DNA of 64,000 nt. Origin: DATLGB01 sp964242305. Its GTDB lineage: Bacteria > Actinomycetota > Thermoleophilia > Solirubrobacterales > Solirubrobacteraceae. The position numbers and the translations under genes were made by a program. The stretch is from NCBI GenBank assembly GCA_964242305.1, contig CAXTBB010000021.1, positions 5,425 to 69,424 of the forward strand, in the 5' to 3' direction. The notes under the pieces are model-generated. The model did not search any database, was not told the origin of the DNA, and saw only the letters and a list, made by a program, of their open reading frames with translations. Below are positions 1 through 7,302 of the stretch, piece after piece (positions within the stretch are counted from its first letter, which is position 1; every line of letters starts with the position of its first letter).

Positions 1-604
1 TCTCGAGGACCTCGGGACCGCGCTCGAGGACCGCGGCCACGCAGGCGGCGACGTCGTCCGCCCACACCGGCTGCACCTGGGCGCGCTCCATCGTCGCGCT
101 GACGGGGATGACCGGCAGCAGCGAGAGCAGCTCCAGCAACGCCAGCTTGGTGTCCCCCGGCGCGTAGATCAGCGAGCAGCGCAGGATCGTTGTCGACAGC
201 GAGGACGCGGCCACCGCCGCCTCGGCCAGCGCCTTGGTCCGGTGCACGCGGGAGCGGTGGTGCGGCGACGCGCCAAGCGGGGAGAGGAAGACGAAGCGCT
301 CGACGCCGGCGGCCTCGGCGGCGCGCAGCAGGCGCCAGGTGGCCACGCCGTCGATCTCCTCGATCGTCGCCTGGGCCTGGTCGCGCTCCGTGGCGGCCAG
401 GTGGACGACGGTCCTGACCCCGCGCAGGGCGTGCCGGAAGGAGGCCGGATCGCCGAGGTCGCCGAGCGCGATCTGGACCCGCACGCGCTCCGGACCGAGC
501 CGCCGGGGGTCGCGCACGAGGCACCGCACCGGCTCGTCCTGGGCGACCAGACGCCGCAGCAGCGCGGATCCGACCCGCCCGGTGGCACCCGTCAGGAGGA
601 GCAT
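1..604 (-). CDS. NAD(P)-binding SDR/NmrA-like protein, partial (left edge)
   Basis: Reading the minus strand from ATG at 604 gives an open frame that leaves the window at base 1; about 201 residues are visible. It opens with the dinucleotide-binding glycine motif LLLTGATGRVGS, followed by an extended-SDR pattern (a VVHLAA stretch near residue 75, FVFLSPLGAS near 107, a WADDV element near the visible end). These are typical of atypical SDRs of the NmrA/NDUFA9-like group, which sense or reduce NAD(P)-linked substrates. The Tyr-x3-Lys catalytic pair is not obvious: the region reads SRVHRTKAL, so it may be a non-catalytic NADP sensor or may use unusual residues. It is divergent from the ferredoxin gene, 30 bp away. 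Substrate unknown. Confidence 0.8.
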   Translation of the reverse strand, partial: MLLLTGATGRVGSALLRRLVAQDEPVRCLVRDPRRLGPERVRVQIALGDLGDPASFRHALRGVRTVVHLAATERDQAQATIEEIDGVATWRLLRAAEAAGVERFVFLSPLGASPHHRSRVHRTKALAEAAVAASSLSTTILRCSLIYAPGDTKLALLELLSLLPVIPVSATMERAQVQPVWADDVAACVAAVLERGPEVLE

Positions 605-634
605 CGGGCCGGGAGGCTAATGTGCGCCCGACCT

Positions 635-901
635 ATGGCCTACGTGATCACCGAGCCCTGCATCGGCACCAAGGACAACTCCTGCGTGGAGGTGTGCCCG
701 GTCGACTGCATTCACCCCACGCCCGACGAGCCCGACTACGACAAGGTCGAGATGCTCTACATCGATCCCGAGGAGTGCATCGACTGCGACGCCTGCGTCG
801 AGGCCTGCCCCGTGGATGCGTGCTTCGCCGAGGACCAGGTCCCCGACGAGTGGGCCAAGTACGTGCCGATCAACGCGGACTACTTCAAGAACCAAGCGTA
901 A
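635..901 (+). CDS. 7Fe (3Fe-4S/4Fe-4S) ferredoxin
   Basis: This 88-residue acidic protein is a small soluble electron carrier. The N-terminus AYVITEPCIGTKDNSCVEVC gives the C-x7-C-x3-C-P arrangement of seven-iron ferredoxins, and the second motif is CIDCDACVEACP (C-x2-C-x2-C-x3-C-P). Family members in actinobacteria begin with MAYVI, so ATG 635 is chosen. An in-frame ATG at 620 would add MCARP but lies only 3 nt after the GGGAGG at 611-616, while 635 lies 18 nt after it, so the start is not fully settled. Likely partners are flavoprotein reductases or cytochrome P450s; none is adjacent. It is convergent with the Mrp gene, with adjacent stop codons. Confidence 0.93.
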   Translation: MAYVITEPCIGTKDNSCVEVCPVDCIHPTPDEPDYDKVEMLYIDPEECIDCDACVEACPVDACFAEDQVPDEWAKYVPINADYFKNQA

Positions 902-2065
902 CTAGCCGGCCATCGGGAGGGACATCCCGGCGGGCTTCGGGGCCGCCGGCGGGATGACCTCGAGCGCCGGTGCGGCCTGGGGCTGCAGTGTCGGCAGCGG
1001 GATCGGCGTCAGCGCGATAATCCCGCGCGCGGTCTGGCGTAGGGCCTGGGCGGCGGGGTCGTCCGGGTCCTCGATGACCAGCGGCAGGCCCGCGTCCGCC
1101 TGCGCGCGCAGCGGCATCGTCAGCGGGATCTTGCCCAGCAGCGGCACGCCGATCTCGTCGGCGAGCTCCTGCCCGCCGCCCTCGCCGAAGATGGTGAAGC
1201 GCTCACCGCTCGGGGTGGTGAAGCTGCTCATGTTCTCGACGACGCCGGCCACCTCGAGGCGGACCTTGTCGGCCATCTCGGCGGCGCGGCGCGCGACCTT
1301 CTGCGCCGTCGCCTGCGGGGTGGTGACGATCAGGAACTGCGCCTGCGGCAGCAGCTCGGCGAGCGTCATCGAGACGTCACCGGTGCCCGGGGGCAGGTCG
1401 ACCAGCAGGTAGTCGAGCTCGCCCCAGTCGACGTCCTTGAGGAACTGGGTGAGCGCCTTGTGGAGCATCGGCCCGCGCCAGACGACGGCCGCGTCCTCGT
1501 CCAGGAAGAACCCGATCGACATGATCTTGATGCCGTTGGCGACGTGGGGGACGATCTTGCGCTGGGCGTTGACGGCGGGGCGCTCGGCGCCGAGGCCGAA
1601 CATGCGCGGGATCGAGTAGCCCCACACGTCCGCGTCGAGGACGCCGACCCGCTTGCCCTCCGCGGCCAGCGCGGCGGCGAGGTTCGCGGTCACGGTGGAC
1701 TTGCCGACGCCGCCCTTGCCCGAGCCGACGCAGATGACGTTCTTGACCGCGGCCAGCGAGCCGTCCGGGAGGACCCCGCCACGGCCGAGCTTGGCCTGCA
1801 GCTTCGACTTCTCCTCCGGGGAGAGCACGTCGAAGGAGACGTTGACGCCGACGACGCCGTCGAGCGCGCGGACCGCGTCGGTCACGCCGGTCTGGAAGGT
1901 GTTGCGGATCGGGCACCCGGCGGTGGTCAGGGACACGGTCACGTCGACCACGCCGGTCGCGTGGATGTCGATCGACCGCACCATCTCGAGCGTCACGATG
2001 TCCTTGTGCAGCTCGGGATCGATGACGACCTTCAGGGCCTCGAGGACCTCGTCTCTCGTGGGCAT
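902..2065 (-). CDS. mrp: Mrp/ApbC-type P-loop ATPase (Fe-S carrier family)
   Basis: The 387-residue product has an N-terminal MIP18/DUF59 domain (about residues 1-85, with the conserved TTAGCPIR) and a C-terminal MinD-like ATPase. The deviant Walker A GSGKGGVGKS lies at about 114-123, and LLVDLPPGTGD is the switch/Walker B region. The family delivers [4Fe-4S] clusters to apo-proteins. The C-terminal CxxC that holds the bridging cluster in enterobacterial ApbC is absent: the equivalent region reads ENMSSFTTPSGERFT. A Pro/Ala-rich tail ends the protein. The ATG at 2065 is chosen because the DUF59 domain starts immediately there. It is divergent from the small AccE-like gene over a 21 bp gap. 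Confidence 0.93.
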   Translation of the reverse strand: MPTRDEVLEALKVVIDPELHKDIVTLEMVRSIDIHATGVVDVTVSLTTAGCPIRNTFQTGVTDAVRALDGVVGVNVSFDVLSPEEKSKLQAKLGRGGVLPDGSLAAVKNVICVGSGKGGVGKSTVTANLAAALAAEGKRVGVLDADVWGYSIPRMFGLGAERPAVNAQRKIVPHVANGIKIMSIGFFLDEDAAVVWRGPMLHKALTQFLKDVDWGELDYLLVDLPPGTGDVSMTLAELLPQAQFLIVTTPQATAQKVARRAAEMADKVRLEVAGVVENMSSFTTPSGERFTIFGEGGGQELADEIGVPLLGKIPLTMPLRAQADAGLPLVIEDPDDPAAQALRQTARGIIALTPIPLPTLQPQAAPALEVIPPAAPKPAGMSLPMAG

Positions 2066-2069
2066 ACGT

Positions 2070-2080
2070 CCATAGTATGG
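2070..2080. promoter_or_regulatory. 11-bp palindrome in a divergent promoter gap
   Basis: CCATAGTATGG is a perfect palindrome around a central G, lying between the divergent mrp and AccE-like genes. It holds a TAGTAT-like -10 hexamer for the rightward gene (ATG only 9 nt downstream, so nearly leaderless) and TACTAT on the other strand. It could be overlapping divergent promoters or an operator; the sequence alone does not decide. Confidence 0.35.
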
Positions 2081-2086
2081 GCCCCG

Positions 2087-2251
2087 ATGAACGCCCCCAC
2101 GCCCGAGGAAGCCGCCGCTGTCATAGCGGCGATCGAGCAGTTCCTGCGCGACACCACCGCCGCCGCGCCGGAGGAGGACACGCCCAGCGGCTGGCTCCTC
2201 CAGGCGCGCCGCGAAGCCGTCGACCGGGAGCCGGGGGGGTGGGCCTTCTAA
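2087..2251 (+). CDS. Small protein resembling acyl-CoA carboxylase epsilon subunit
   Basis: A 54-residue product whose stop at 2249-2251 directly abuts the ATG of the next gene. The N-terminal half is a predicted helix with a PTPEEAAAVIAAIEQFL pattern, and the C-terminal half is WLLQARREAVDRE with a terminal GGWAF. This helix plus Trp/Arg layout resembles the short AccE-type epsilon subunits of actinobacterial acyl-CoA carboxylases, which bind the biotin-dependent beta subunit. No carboxylase alpha or beta gene lies in the visible neighbourhood, so the assignment rests on pattern only. An alternative is an unrelated small accessory protein of the downstream dehydrogenase. Confidence 0.55.
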   Translation: MNAPTPEEAAAVIAAIEQFLRDTTAAAPEEDTPSGWLLQARREAVDREPGGWAF

Positions 2252-3217
2252 ATGCTCGCCGCCTTCTGCGCGCGCATGGACGCGGACGACCCGCTGGACA
2301 ACCTGGAGGTCGGCGAGCGCCCCGAGCCCGACGCCCCGGAGGACTGGGTCACGGTCGAGGTCAGGGCCGCCTCGCTGAATCACCACGACCTCTTCTCCCT
2401 GCAGGGGATCGCGCTGCGCAAGGACCGCGTCCCGATGATCCTGGGGACGGACGCCGCCGGCGTCGACGCCGAAGGCAACGAGGTCGTCGTCCACGCCGTG
2501 GTGGGCGACACGGACTGGCGCGCCGACGAGACGCTCGACCCGTCGCGGACGCTGCTCTCCGAGCTGCACCAGGGGACGCTGGCCGAGCGGGTCGCGGTGC
2601 CGAAGCGCAACCTCGTCCCCAAGCCGGAGGCGCTGAGCTTCCCCGAGGCCGCCTCCGTGGCGACCGCGTGGCTGACCGCCTACCGGATGCTCTTCACCCG
2701 CGGCCGCTGCGTGCCGGGCGAGACGGTCCTCGTCCAGGGCGCCGGCGGCGGGCTGGCGACCGCGGCGATCGCCCTCGGCGCCGCCGCCGGCCTGCGCGTG
2801 TGGACGACGTCGCGCGACGAGGACAAGCGCTCGCGCGCCGTCGACCTCGGTGCCGACGAGGCCTTCGAGTCCGGCGCCCGCCTGCCCGACCGCGTCGACT
2901 GCGTCATCGAGTCCGTCGGCCGGGCGACCTGGGAGCACTCGCTGAAGTCGCTGCGTCCCGGCGGCCGCCTCGTCGTCTCCGGCGCCACCAGCGGCCACGA
3001 GGCCGTCACCGACCTGCGCCGCGCGTTCTTCCTGCAGCTCGACATCCTCGGCTCCACCATGGGCACCCGCGACGAGCTGGAGCGCATGCTCGCGTTCATG
3101 GCCGCCACCGGCGTCAAGCCGATCATCGACCGCACGCTGCCGCTCTCCGACGCCCGCGAGGGCCTACAGGCGATGGCGTCCGGCGAGCTGTTCGGCAAGG
3201 TCGTCCTCGAGCCCTAA
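2252..3217 (+). CDS. Zinc-independent alcohol dehydrogenase / quinone oxidoreductase-like MDR protein
   Basis: A 321-residue medium-chain dehydrogenase/reductase. The N-terminal GroES-like domain carries SLNHHDLFSLQG and ILGTDAAGVD. The Rossmann domain starts around residue 160 with VLVQGAGGGLATAAIALG, the NADPH-binding loop of the quinone-oxidoreductase branch. The structural-zinc cysteine cluster of classical alcohol dehydrogenases is absent, which supports an NADPH-dependent, zinc-free reductase of quinones or enals. It is translated directly after the small AccE-like gene (TAA followed by ATG), so the two are very likely one transcript. Its 3' end overlaps the convergent response-regulator gene by 4 bp. 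Substrate unknown. Confidence 0.9.
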   Translation: MLAAFCARMDADDPLDNLEVGERPEPDAPEDWVTVEVRAASLNHHDLFSLQGIALRKDRVPMILGTDAAGVDAEGNEVVVHAVVGDTDWRADETLDPSRTLLSELHQGTLAERVAVPKRNLVPKPEALSFPEAASVATAWLTAYRMLFTRGRCVPGETVLVQGAGGGLATAAIALGAAAGLRVWTTSRDEDKRSRAVDLGADEAFESGARLPDRVDCVIESVGRATWEHSLKSLRPGGRLVVSGATSGHEAVTDLRRAFFLQLDILGSTMGTRDELERMLAFMAATGVKPIIDRTLPLSDAREGLQAMASGELFGKVVLEP

Positions 3218-3870
3218 CCCCCCGGCGCGACCAGGCCCGCCTCGTAGGCGCGGACGACCGCCTGGACGCGGTCGCGCACCCCCAGCTTGTCGAAGATGCG
3301 CGCGACGTGGGTCTTGACGGTGGCGGGGCTGAGGAAGAGCTCGCCGGCGATCTCGGCGTTCGACAGCCCGCGGGCGAGCTGGCGGAAGACGTCCAGCTCG
3401 CGCTCGGTGAGCTCGTCGAACGCCGCGGGGCGCGCGCCCGGCGCCGGACGGCTGACGTGCTGTTCGATCAGGCGGCGGGTGATGGAGGGGTCCAGGAGCG
3501 CCTCGCCGGCGTGGACGACGCGCACGGCCCGGATCAGCTCCGGCGGGTCCACGTCCTTGAGCAGGAAGCCGCTGGCGCCGGCCTGGAGCGCGTCGTAGAC
3601 GTACTCGTCGAGCCCGAAGGTGGTCAGCATCATCACCTTCGGCGGGTCGGGCCGGTCGGCGAGCAGCCGCCGGGTGGCGGCGATCCCGTCGAGGTTGGGC
3701 ATGCGGATGTCCATCAGGACGACGTCCAGGCGGTGGGTGGCCGAGCGTTCGACGGCCTCGCGCCCGTCGGCCGCCTCCGCGACCACCTCGATGTCCGCCT
3801 GCGCGCTCAGCATGGCGGCGAAGCCGCCGCGCACGAGTGCCTGGTCGTCGGCGATCAGGACGCGGATCAC
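3214..3870 (-). CDS. NarL/LuxR-type response regulator
   Basis: A 218-residue two-component regulator. The receiver domain (about 1-120) shows the acidic pocket IADDQ, the phospho-acceptor Asp in VLMDIRMPNLDG, and the conserved Lys in FLLKDVDPPEL. The C-terminal HTH (about 150-210) contains LTERELDVFRQLARGLSNAE and LSPATVKTHVARIFDKL, the LuxR/GerE recognition helix. The GTG start at 3870 overlaps the TGA of the upstream sensor kinase (GTGA), so the pair is translationally coupled. Regulated genes are not evident here; the small membrane gene at 5127 is the nearest divergent candidate. Confidence 0.95.
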   Translation of the reverse strand: MIRVLIADDQALVRGGFAAMLSAQADIEVVAEAADGREAVERSATHRLDVVLMDIRMPNLDGIAATRRLLADRPDPPKVMMLTTFGLDEYVYDALQAGASGFLLKDVDPPELIRAVRVVHAGEALLDPSITRRLIEQHVSRPAPGARPAAFDELTERELDVFRQLARGLSNAEIAGELFLSPATVKTHVARIFDKLGVRDRVQAVVRAYEAGLVAPGG

Positions 3871-5030
3871 CGCAGCGCCTCCGCGCTGACGGGCAGCCGC
3901 GCGCGCAGCCGCCAGCCGCCGTTGGCGGGCCCGCTCTCGAGCGTCCCGTCGTAGAGGGCGAGCCGCTCGCGCATCCCGAGCAGCCCGTGCCCGCTGCCGT
4001 CACCCGACCCACCCGGGCCGCCGGAGTCGGTCGCCTCGATCGCCACGGCGCCGCCCTCGTAGACGACGGTGACGCGCGCCGCCGACGCCCCCGCGTGCTT
4101 GAGCGTGTTGGTGAGCGCCTCCTGGACGACGCGGTAGACGACCAGGTCCGGGCCGGGCTGCAACGCCGGCAGCGCCGGGTCCAGGTCGAGCGCGACGTCG
4201 ACGCCGGCGGCGCGGATGCGGTCGACCATGCCGGGCAGCTCGGCCACACCCGGCTGGGGATGCAGGCCGTTGTCCGCGCGCAGGACGCCGAGCAGCCGCC
4301 GCATCTCGGCCAGCGCGCCCTTGCCGGTGCGGCGGATGGACTCGAGCGCGTCGCGCTGGCGCCCGTCGGCGTCCTGCTCGGCCGCCCCGGCCTGCACGAC
4401 CATCACGCTGAGCGAGTGGGCGATCACGTCGTGCAGCTCCTGCGCGATCCGCGCCCGCTCCGTCTCCAGCGCGTGCTCGACCTCCTGCGCGCGCCGCTCC
4501 TCGAGCTCGCGGTTGGCCTGCGCGAGCTCCTCGGCCTGCTCGCTGTATCGGCGCGCCAGCCGTCCGGCCAGCCACGGCGCCAGGGTGAGCGCGAGCGGGG
4601 AGAGGACGGCCTCGCCCGACTCGCCGGTCGGGTCGAGGATGCCGGCGATCATGACCGCGGTGAAGATCACGACGGCGCCGAAGATCGCGGTCCGCTTGCC
4701 TGCGTACGCGGCGACGGAGTAGCCCGTCAGGAGGAGCAGCACGAACGCCCACAGGTCGTCGACCGGCTTGCCGACGAGCGCGGAGGGAATCTCGGCGACC
4801 GCCAGCGCGAAGACCGGGACCAGCGGCAGGCGGCGGCGGACCACCAGCCCCGCACTCAGGACCACGACGATCATGGCGGCGAGCCAGCGCGGGTTGTGGT
4901 CGATCGACCCGTCCGCCAGATCGATCACGCCCGCCACGAGGAAGGCCCCGGCGAGGAGGACGTCGGATCGCCACGGGGACAGGGCGCGCATCGCCTGGCG
5001 AACGGTACCCCGGCTCCGTTGGCCCGACAT
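3867..5030 (-). CDS. Sensor histidine kinase (HPK7 family, NarL-type partner)
   Basis: A 387-residue membrane kinase. Residues about 15-150 hold several hydrophobic segments, consistent with 4-6 transmembrane helices and little extracytoplasmic domain. A coiled linker rich in Glu and Arg follows. The dimerisation box ELHDVIAHSLSVMVVQAG contains the phosphorylatable His of HisKA_3 kinases. The ATP-binding lobe has the N box (EALTNTLKHAG) and a glycine-rich GSGHGLLGMRERL near the C-terminus. ATG 5030 precedes the first hydrophobic helix. The lack of a sensory domain suggests a membrane-stress sensor of the LiaS/DesK type; the stimulus is inference. Confidence 0.93.
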   Translation of the reverse strand: MSGQRSRGTVRQAMRALSPWRSDVLLAGAFLVAGVIDLADGSIDHNPRWLAAMIVVVLSAGLVVRRRLPLVPVFALAVAEIPSALVGKPVDDLWAFVLLLLTGYSVAAYAGKRTAIFGAVVIFTAVMIAGILDPTGESGEAVLSPLALTLAPWLAGRLARRYSEQAEELAQANRELEERRAQEVEHALETERARIAQELHDVIAHSLSVMVVQAGAAEQDADGRQRDALESIRRTGKGALAEMRRLLGVLRADNGLHPQPGVAELPGMVDRIRAAGVDVALDLDPALPALQPGPDLVVYRVVQEALTNTLKHAGASAARVTVVYEGGAVAIEATDSGGPGGSGDGSGHGLLGMRERLALYDGTLESGPANGGWRLRARLPVSAEALR

Positions 5031-5126
5031 CAGCCGTCCGGCCGACCCTCATCCCCCGTACGGGCGACCCCGAACGGTCCGTCACGGCCGATGTGCGGCG
5101 GCGGCGCGGGACGCAGGCTGTGGACC

Positions 5127-5330
5127 ATGACCATTCCCCGCATCGCCATCATCACCACCGCCGTCATCGCCGTCTGCGTGCTCTTCGACGTGTTCTTCGG
5201 AACCGACAGTGGCGGCCTGCGTCACGACGTCAGCGTCCTGGCCTGGCTCGCGGCCGCCGCCGGCGTCGTCGTCCTCGCCGCGTGCGCGGTCGTGTCCGTC
5301 GCGCGCAAGGTGCGCCGGCCCGTCCGTTAA
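5127..5330 (+). CDS. Small two-TM membrane protein
   Basis: A 67-residue protein divergent from the histidine kinase. It has two hydrophobic segments (about residues 5-22 and 37-58) joined by a short loop containing TDSGGLRHDVS, and a basic tail ARKVRRPVR that should face the cytoplasm. I do not recognise a family. Its position head-to-head with a two-component system makes it a plausible target or accessory of that system, but no operator is obvious. A hairpin follows the TAA stop almost at once. Confidence 0.65.
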   Translation: MTIPRIAIITTAVIAVCVLFDVFFGTDSGGLRHDVSVLAWLAAAAGVVVLAACAVVSVARKVRRPVR

Positions 5331-5338
5331 AGACCGAC

Positions 5339-5362
5339 GGGCCGGTCCTTGCGGACCGACCC
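5339..5362 (+). terminator. Hairpin after the small membrane gene
   Basis: GGGCCGGTCC-TTGC-GGACCGACCC can form a 10-bp stem with one C-A mismatch and a 4-nt loop, starting 9 bp after the stop codon. There is no T-tract, so it would be an atypical, GC-only terminator. Confidence 0.45.
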
Positions 5363-5380
5363 GGCGGTTGAGGGAGGAGA

Positions 5381-5454
5381 GGGTGCTACATCTGCCCGCG
5401 GGTTATGAGGCGGGCAGACCCACCCCGTTCCGGACCGTCTCCTCAGGCGTCCGG
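5381..5454. other. Intergenic block with two strong hairpins between convergent genes
   Basis: CTGCCCGC (5392-5399) pairs with GCGGGCAG (5410-5417) around a 10-nt loop, and GGGTG (5381-5385) can pair with CACCC (5421-5425) outside it. A second stem CCGGAC/GTCCGG (5430-5435/5449-5454) follows. The block lies between the stop of the small membrane gene and the stop of the basic coiled-coil gene read from the other strand. It may be a bidirectional terminator or a small structured RNA; the rest of 5331-5473 shows no gene. Confidence 0.4.
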
Positions 5455-5473
5455 CGGGGGAAGTCGGGGCGTG

Positions 5474-6109
5474 CTAGACGAGCGACTTGACCTGCTCGGC
5501 CACTCCGTCGACGCGCTTGGTGAAGTCCTTCTGAATCGACGTGACCTCACGCTCGACGCGCTTGCGGTTCGTCGTGATCGTGCGCTCCACCGAACGGCGG
5601 CGGGTGCGCAGCTGGCGCTCGAGGCGCGTGCGGGCCTTGCGGACCTCGCGCTCGAAGCGGTTGCGGGCGGTCGTGCCGCGACGCTCGTACTTCTTCAGGT
5701 CGCGCGTGAGGTTGCGCTGGGCCTTGTCGAGCTCCTTGGTGGCGGCGTCGACGGAGCCGTAGCGCTTGACCAGGTCATCGACGAGCTCCGCGACCGTGTC
5801 GCGGGTCTCGAGACCCAGGCCGACGCTGGTGAGCACGACGCGCTCGGCGTAGGTGCCGTAGAGCTTGCCGGTCGCCTTGACGGCGTTCTCGTTCGCCTTG
5901 GCGGCGGACTCGGTCGCCGTGCGGGTGCGGTTCACAGCGGTCGTGCGGGCGCGCTTGGCGGCCTGCTGGCGACGCTCCTGCTTGACGGCGGGCGACGTGG
6001 TGCCGTTCGCGCGGCGCGTGGCGGCGGCACGCTTGGCCGACGCGGATCGCTTGGCGGCGGGGCGCTTCTTGGCGGTCGAACGAGTGGTGGTGGTGTTGGT
6101 GGTGGCCAT
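5474..6109 (-). CDS. Basic, histone-tail-like protein with C-terminal coiled coil
   Basis: A 211-residue protein with strongly biased composition. Residues 1-60 are almost only Thr, Ala, Lys, Arg and Ser, including KKRPAAKRSASAKRAAA, like histone H1 or HupB tails. Residues 85-211 form a long amphipathic helix rich in Arg, Glu, Thr and Val, as in phasins or apolipoprotein-like coiled coils. No catalytic motif is present. It could be a nucleoid-associated or polyester-granule-associated protein; both are inference from composition. A GAGGGAGCTG stretch upstream of the ATG is a possible ribosome binding site. The AT-rich upstream gap is unusual for this window and suggests its own strong promoter. 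Confidence 0.75.
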   Translation of the reverse strand: MATTNTTTTRSTAKKRPAAKRSASAKRAAATRRANGTTSPAVKQERRQQAAKRARTTAVNRTRTATESAAKANENAVKATGKLYGTYAERVVLTSVGLGLETRDTVAELVDDLVKRYGSVDAATKELDKAQRNLTRDLKKYERRGTTARNRFEREVRKARTRLERQLRTRRRSVERTITTNRKRVEREVTSIQKDFTKRVDGVAEQVKSLV

Positions 6110-6140
6110 GAGTGGCTATCAGCTCCCTCGTGGAGTAAGG

Positions 6141-6154
6141 ATATTAGTTCTAAT
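6141..6154 (-). promoter_or_regulatory. AT-rich promoter/inverted repeat upstream of the basic protein gene
   Basis: ATTAG (6143-6147) and CTAAT (6150-6154) form an inverted repeat. On the minus strand the same stretch gives a TAATAT hexamer that would serve as -10 about 35 bp ahead of the ATG at 6109. The 6110-6240 gap is among the least GC-rich stretches of the window and holds no gene. Confidence 0.45.
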
Positions 6155-6240
6155 CGGCTCTGAGGGAAGTATTGCCCTCGAACATGTGTTTGTAAACCGC
6201 CTTCACGAGACGGTTACAGCGATGCGAACGGTCGTTCGGC

Positions 6241-7293
6241 TCAGACGGGGACGGCGGTGCGCCGCAGCCACCCGGACGGATCGTCCAGGTCGGCCAGCGT
6301 CGGGAGCGCGGCCGGTGAGTCCCACGCGCGGTTGAGGGCGTCGATGCCGCCCTCGGCGACGACGGCGTCGCAGAACGCCTTGCCCTGCTCGTACTGGCGC
6401 AGCTTGAGCTCGAGGCCGATCAGGCGCTCGAACGCGCGCAGCAGGCCGGACCGCTCCTTGCGCCGCTTTTCCAGGCCTTTGCGCAGCCGCGGGAGGTCGG
6501 GAAGCAGTGCCTCGCCGGTCGCGTCCATGACGTGCTCGGCGTAGCCCTCGAGCAGCGCCATCGTGGCCTGCAGCTCGTCGAGCATGGCCCGGCGCTCCGG
6601 GCCGGCCATGATCGTGACCAGCCCGTCGGAGCGGACCGTCTCGGCCAGCGCGCGGAGGTCGTCGAGCTTGGGCATCCGCAGCAGCCTGCGCATGTCGACG
6701 GAGACCTCCAGCGACCCGACGAGCGCGCTGATCCGGCTCGCCATGTGTGACCGAAGCCACGGAACGCCGGCGAACTGCAGCGCGTGCGTCGTCTCGTGCA
6801 GCGCGACCCAGCGGGTCAGGGCCGTGTCGTCGGTCTTCATCGACGCCGCCGCCGCGGCGAGGTTGGGACCCACGAAGAGCAGCCGCGCCGGCGCGTCCGG
6901 ATCGGTGATCGGGAACTCGTACTGGCCGAGCACCCGCGCCGCCAGGAACCCGCTCAGCGCGCCGACCTCGATGGCCAGCAGCGACCCGGTGAGGGCGCGG
7001 ACGGGGCCGGCCAGCGGGCCCAGTCCCTCCCCCTGGCGCGCGATGACCGGATCCAGCACCGTGCGCATGGAGCCGAGGTTGATCGCCGCCCACTCGCCGC
7101 GGTCGACCGTCTCCGGCTCGGGCAGCGCGCTCGGCGACGCCAGGCCCGTGTACTCCGAGACGAGCTCGGCGCTGCGCGCCGCGAAGTCGCGCACCTCGGC
7201 GGCCACGCCGGCGCCGCCGCCCTCGGGGACGGGGGGGCCCGTGTTGGACGACACCGCCCTGGCGACCCGCTCCGCTAGTCGCCAATCGACCAT
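6241..7293 (-). CDS. Zinicin-like metallopeptidase-fold protein (DUF2342, F420-biosynthesis associated)
   Basis: The 350-residue product carries HETTHALQF near residue 163, an HExxH zinc-binding helix, inside a long helical protein. HETTHALQF followed by a region containing EGYAEHVMD is characteristic of the actinobacterial zinicin_2/DUF2342 family, which co-occurs with coenzyme F420 in phylogenetic profiles but has no proven reaction. The EGYAEHVMD segment likely supplies the third zinc ligand Glu. ATG 7293 begins MVDWRLAERVA, a usual family N-terminus. It lies downstream of the inositol-phosphatase-like gene in the same direction with a 9 bp gap, so an operon is likely. Confidence 0.88.
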   Translation of the reverse strand: MVDWRLAERVARAVSSNTGPPVPEGGGAGVAAEVRDFAARSAELVSEYTGLASPSALPEPETVDRGEWAAINLGSMRTVLDPVIARQGEGLGPLAGPVRALTGSLLAIEVGALSGFLAARVLGQYEFPITDPDAPARLLFVGPNLAAAAASMKTDDTALTRWVALHETTHALQFAGVPWLRSHMASRISALVGSLEVSVDMRRLLRMPKLDDLRALAETVRSDGLVTIMAGPERRAMLDELQATMALLEGYAEHVMDATGEALLPDLPRLRKGLEKRRKERSGLLRAFERLIGLELKLRQYEQGKAFCDAVVAEGGIDALNRAWDSPAALPTLADLDDPSGWLRRTAVPV

Positions 7294-7302
7294 GAGTCAA
7301 GG

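Noticed and set aside
5392..5417. Possible initiator tRNA, because the minus strand shows CTCATAA
   Set aside because: The bases flanking CTCATAA (CCCGC on both sides) do not pair, so no anticodon stem forms, and there is no acceptor stem or T arm.
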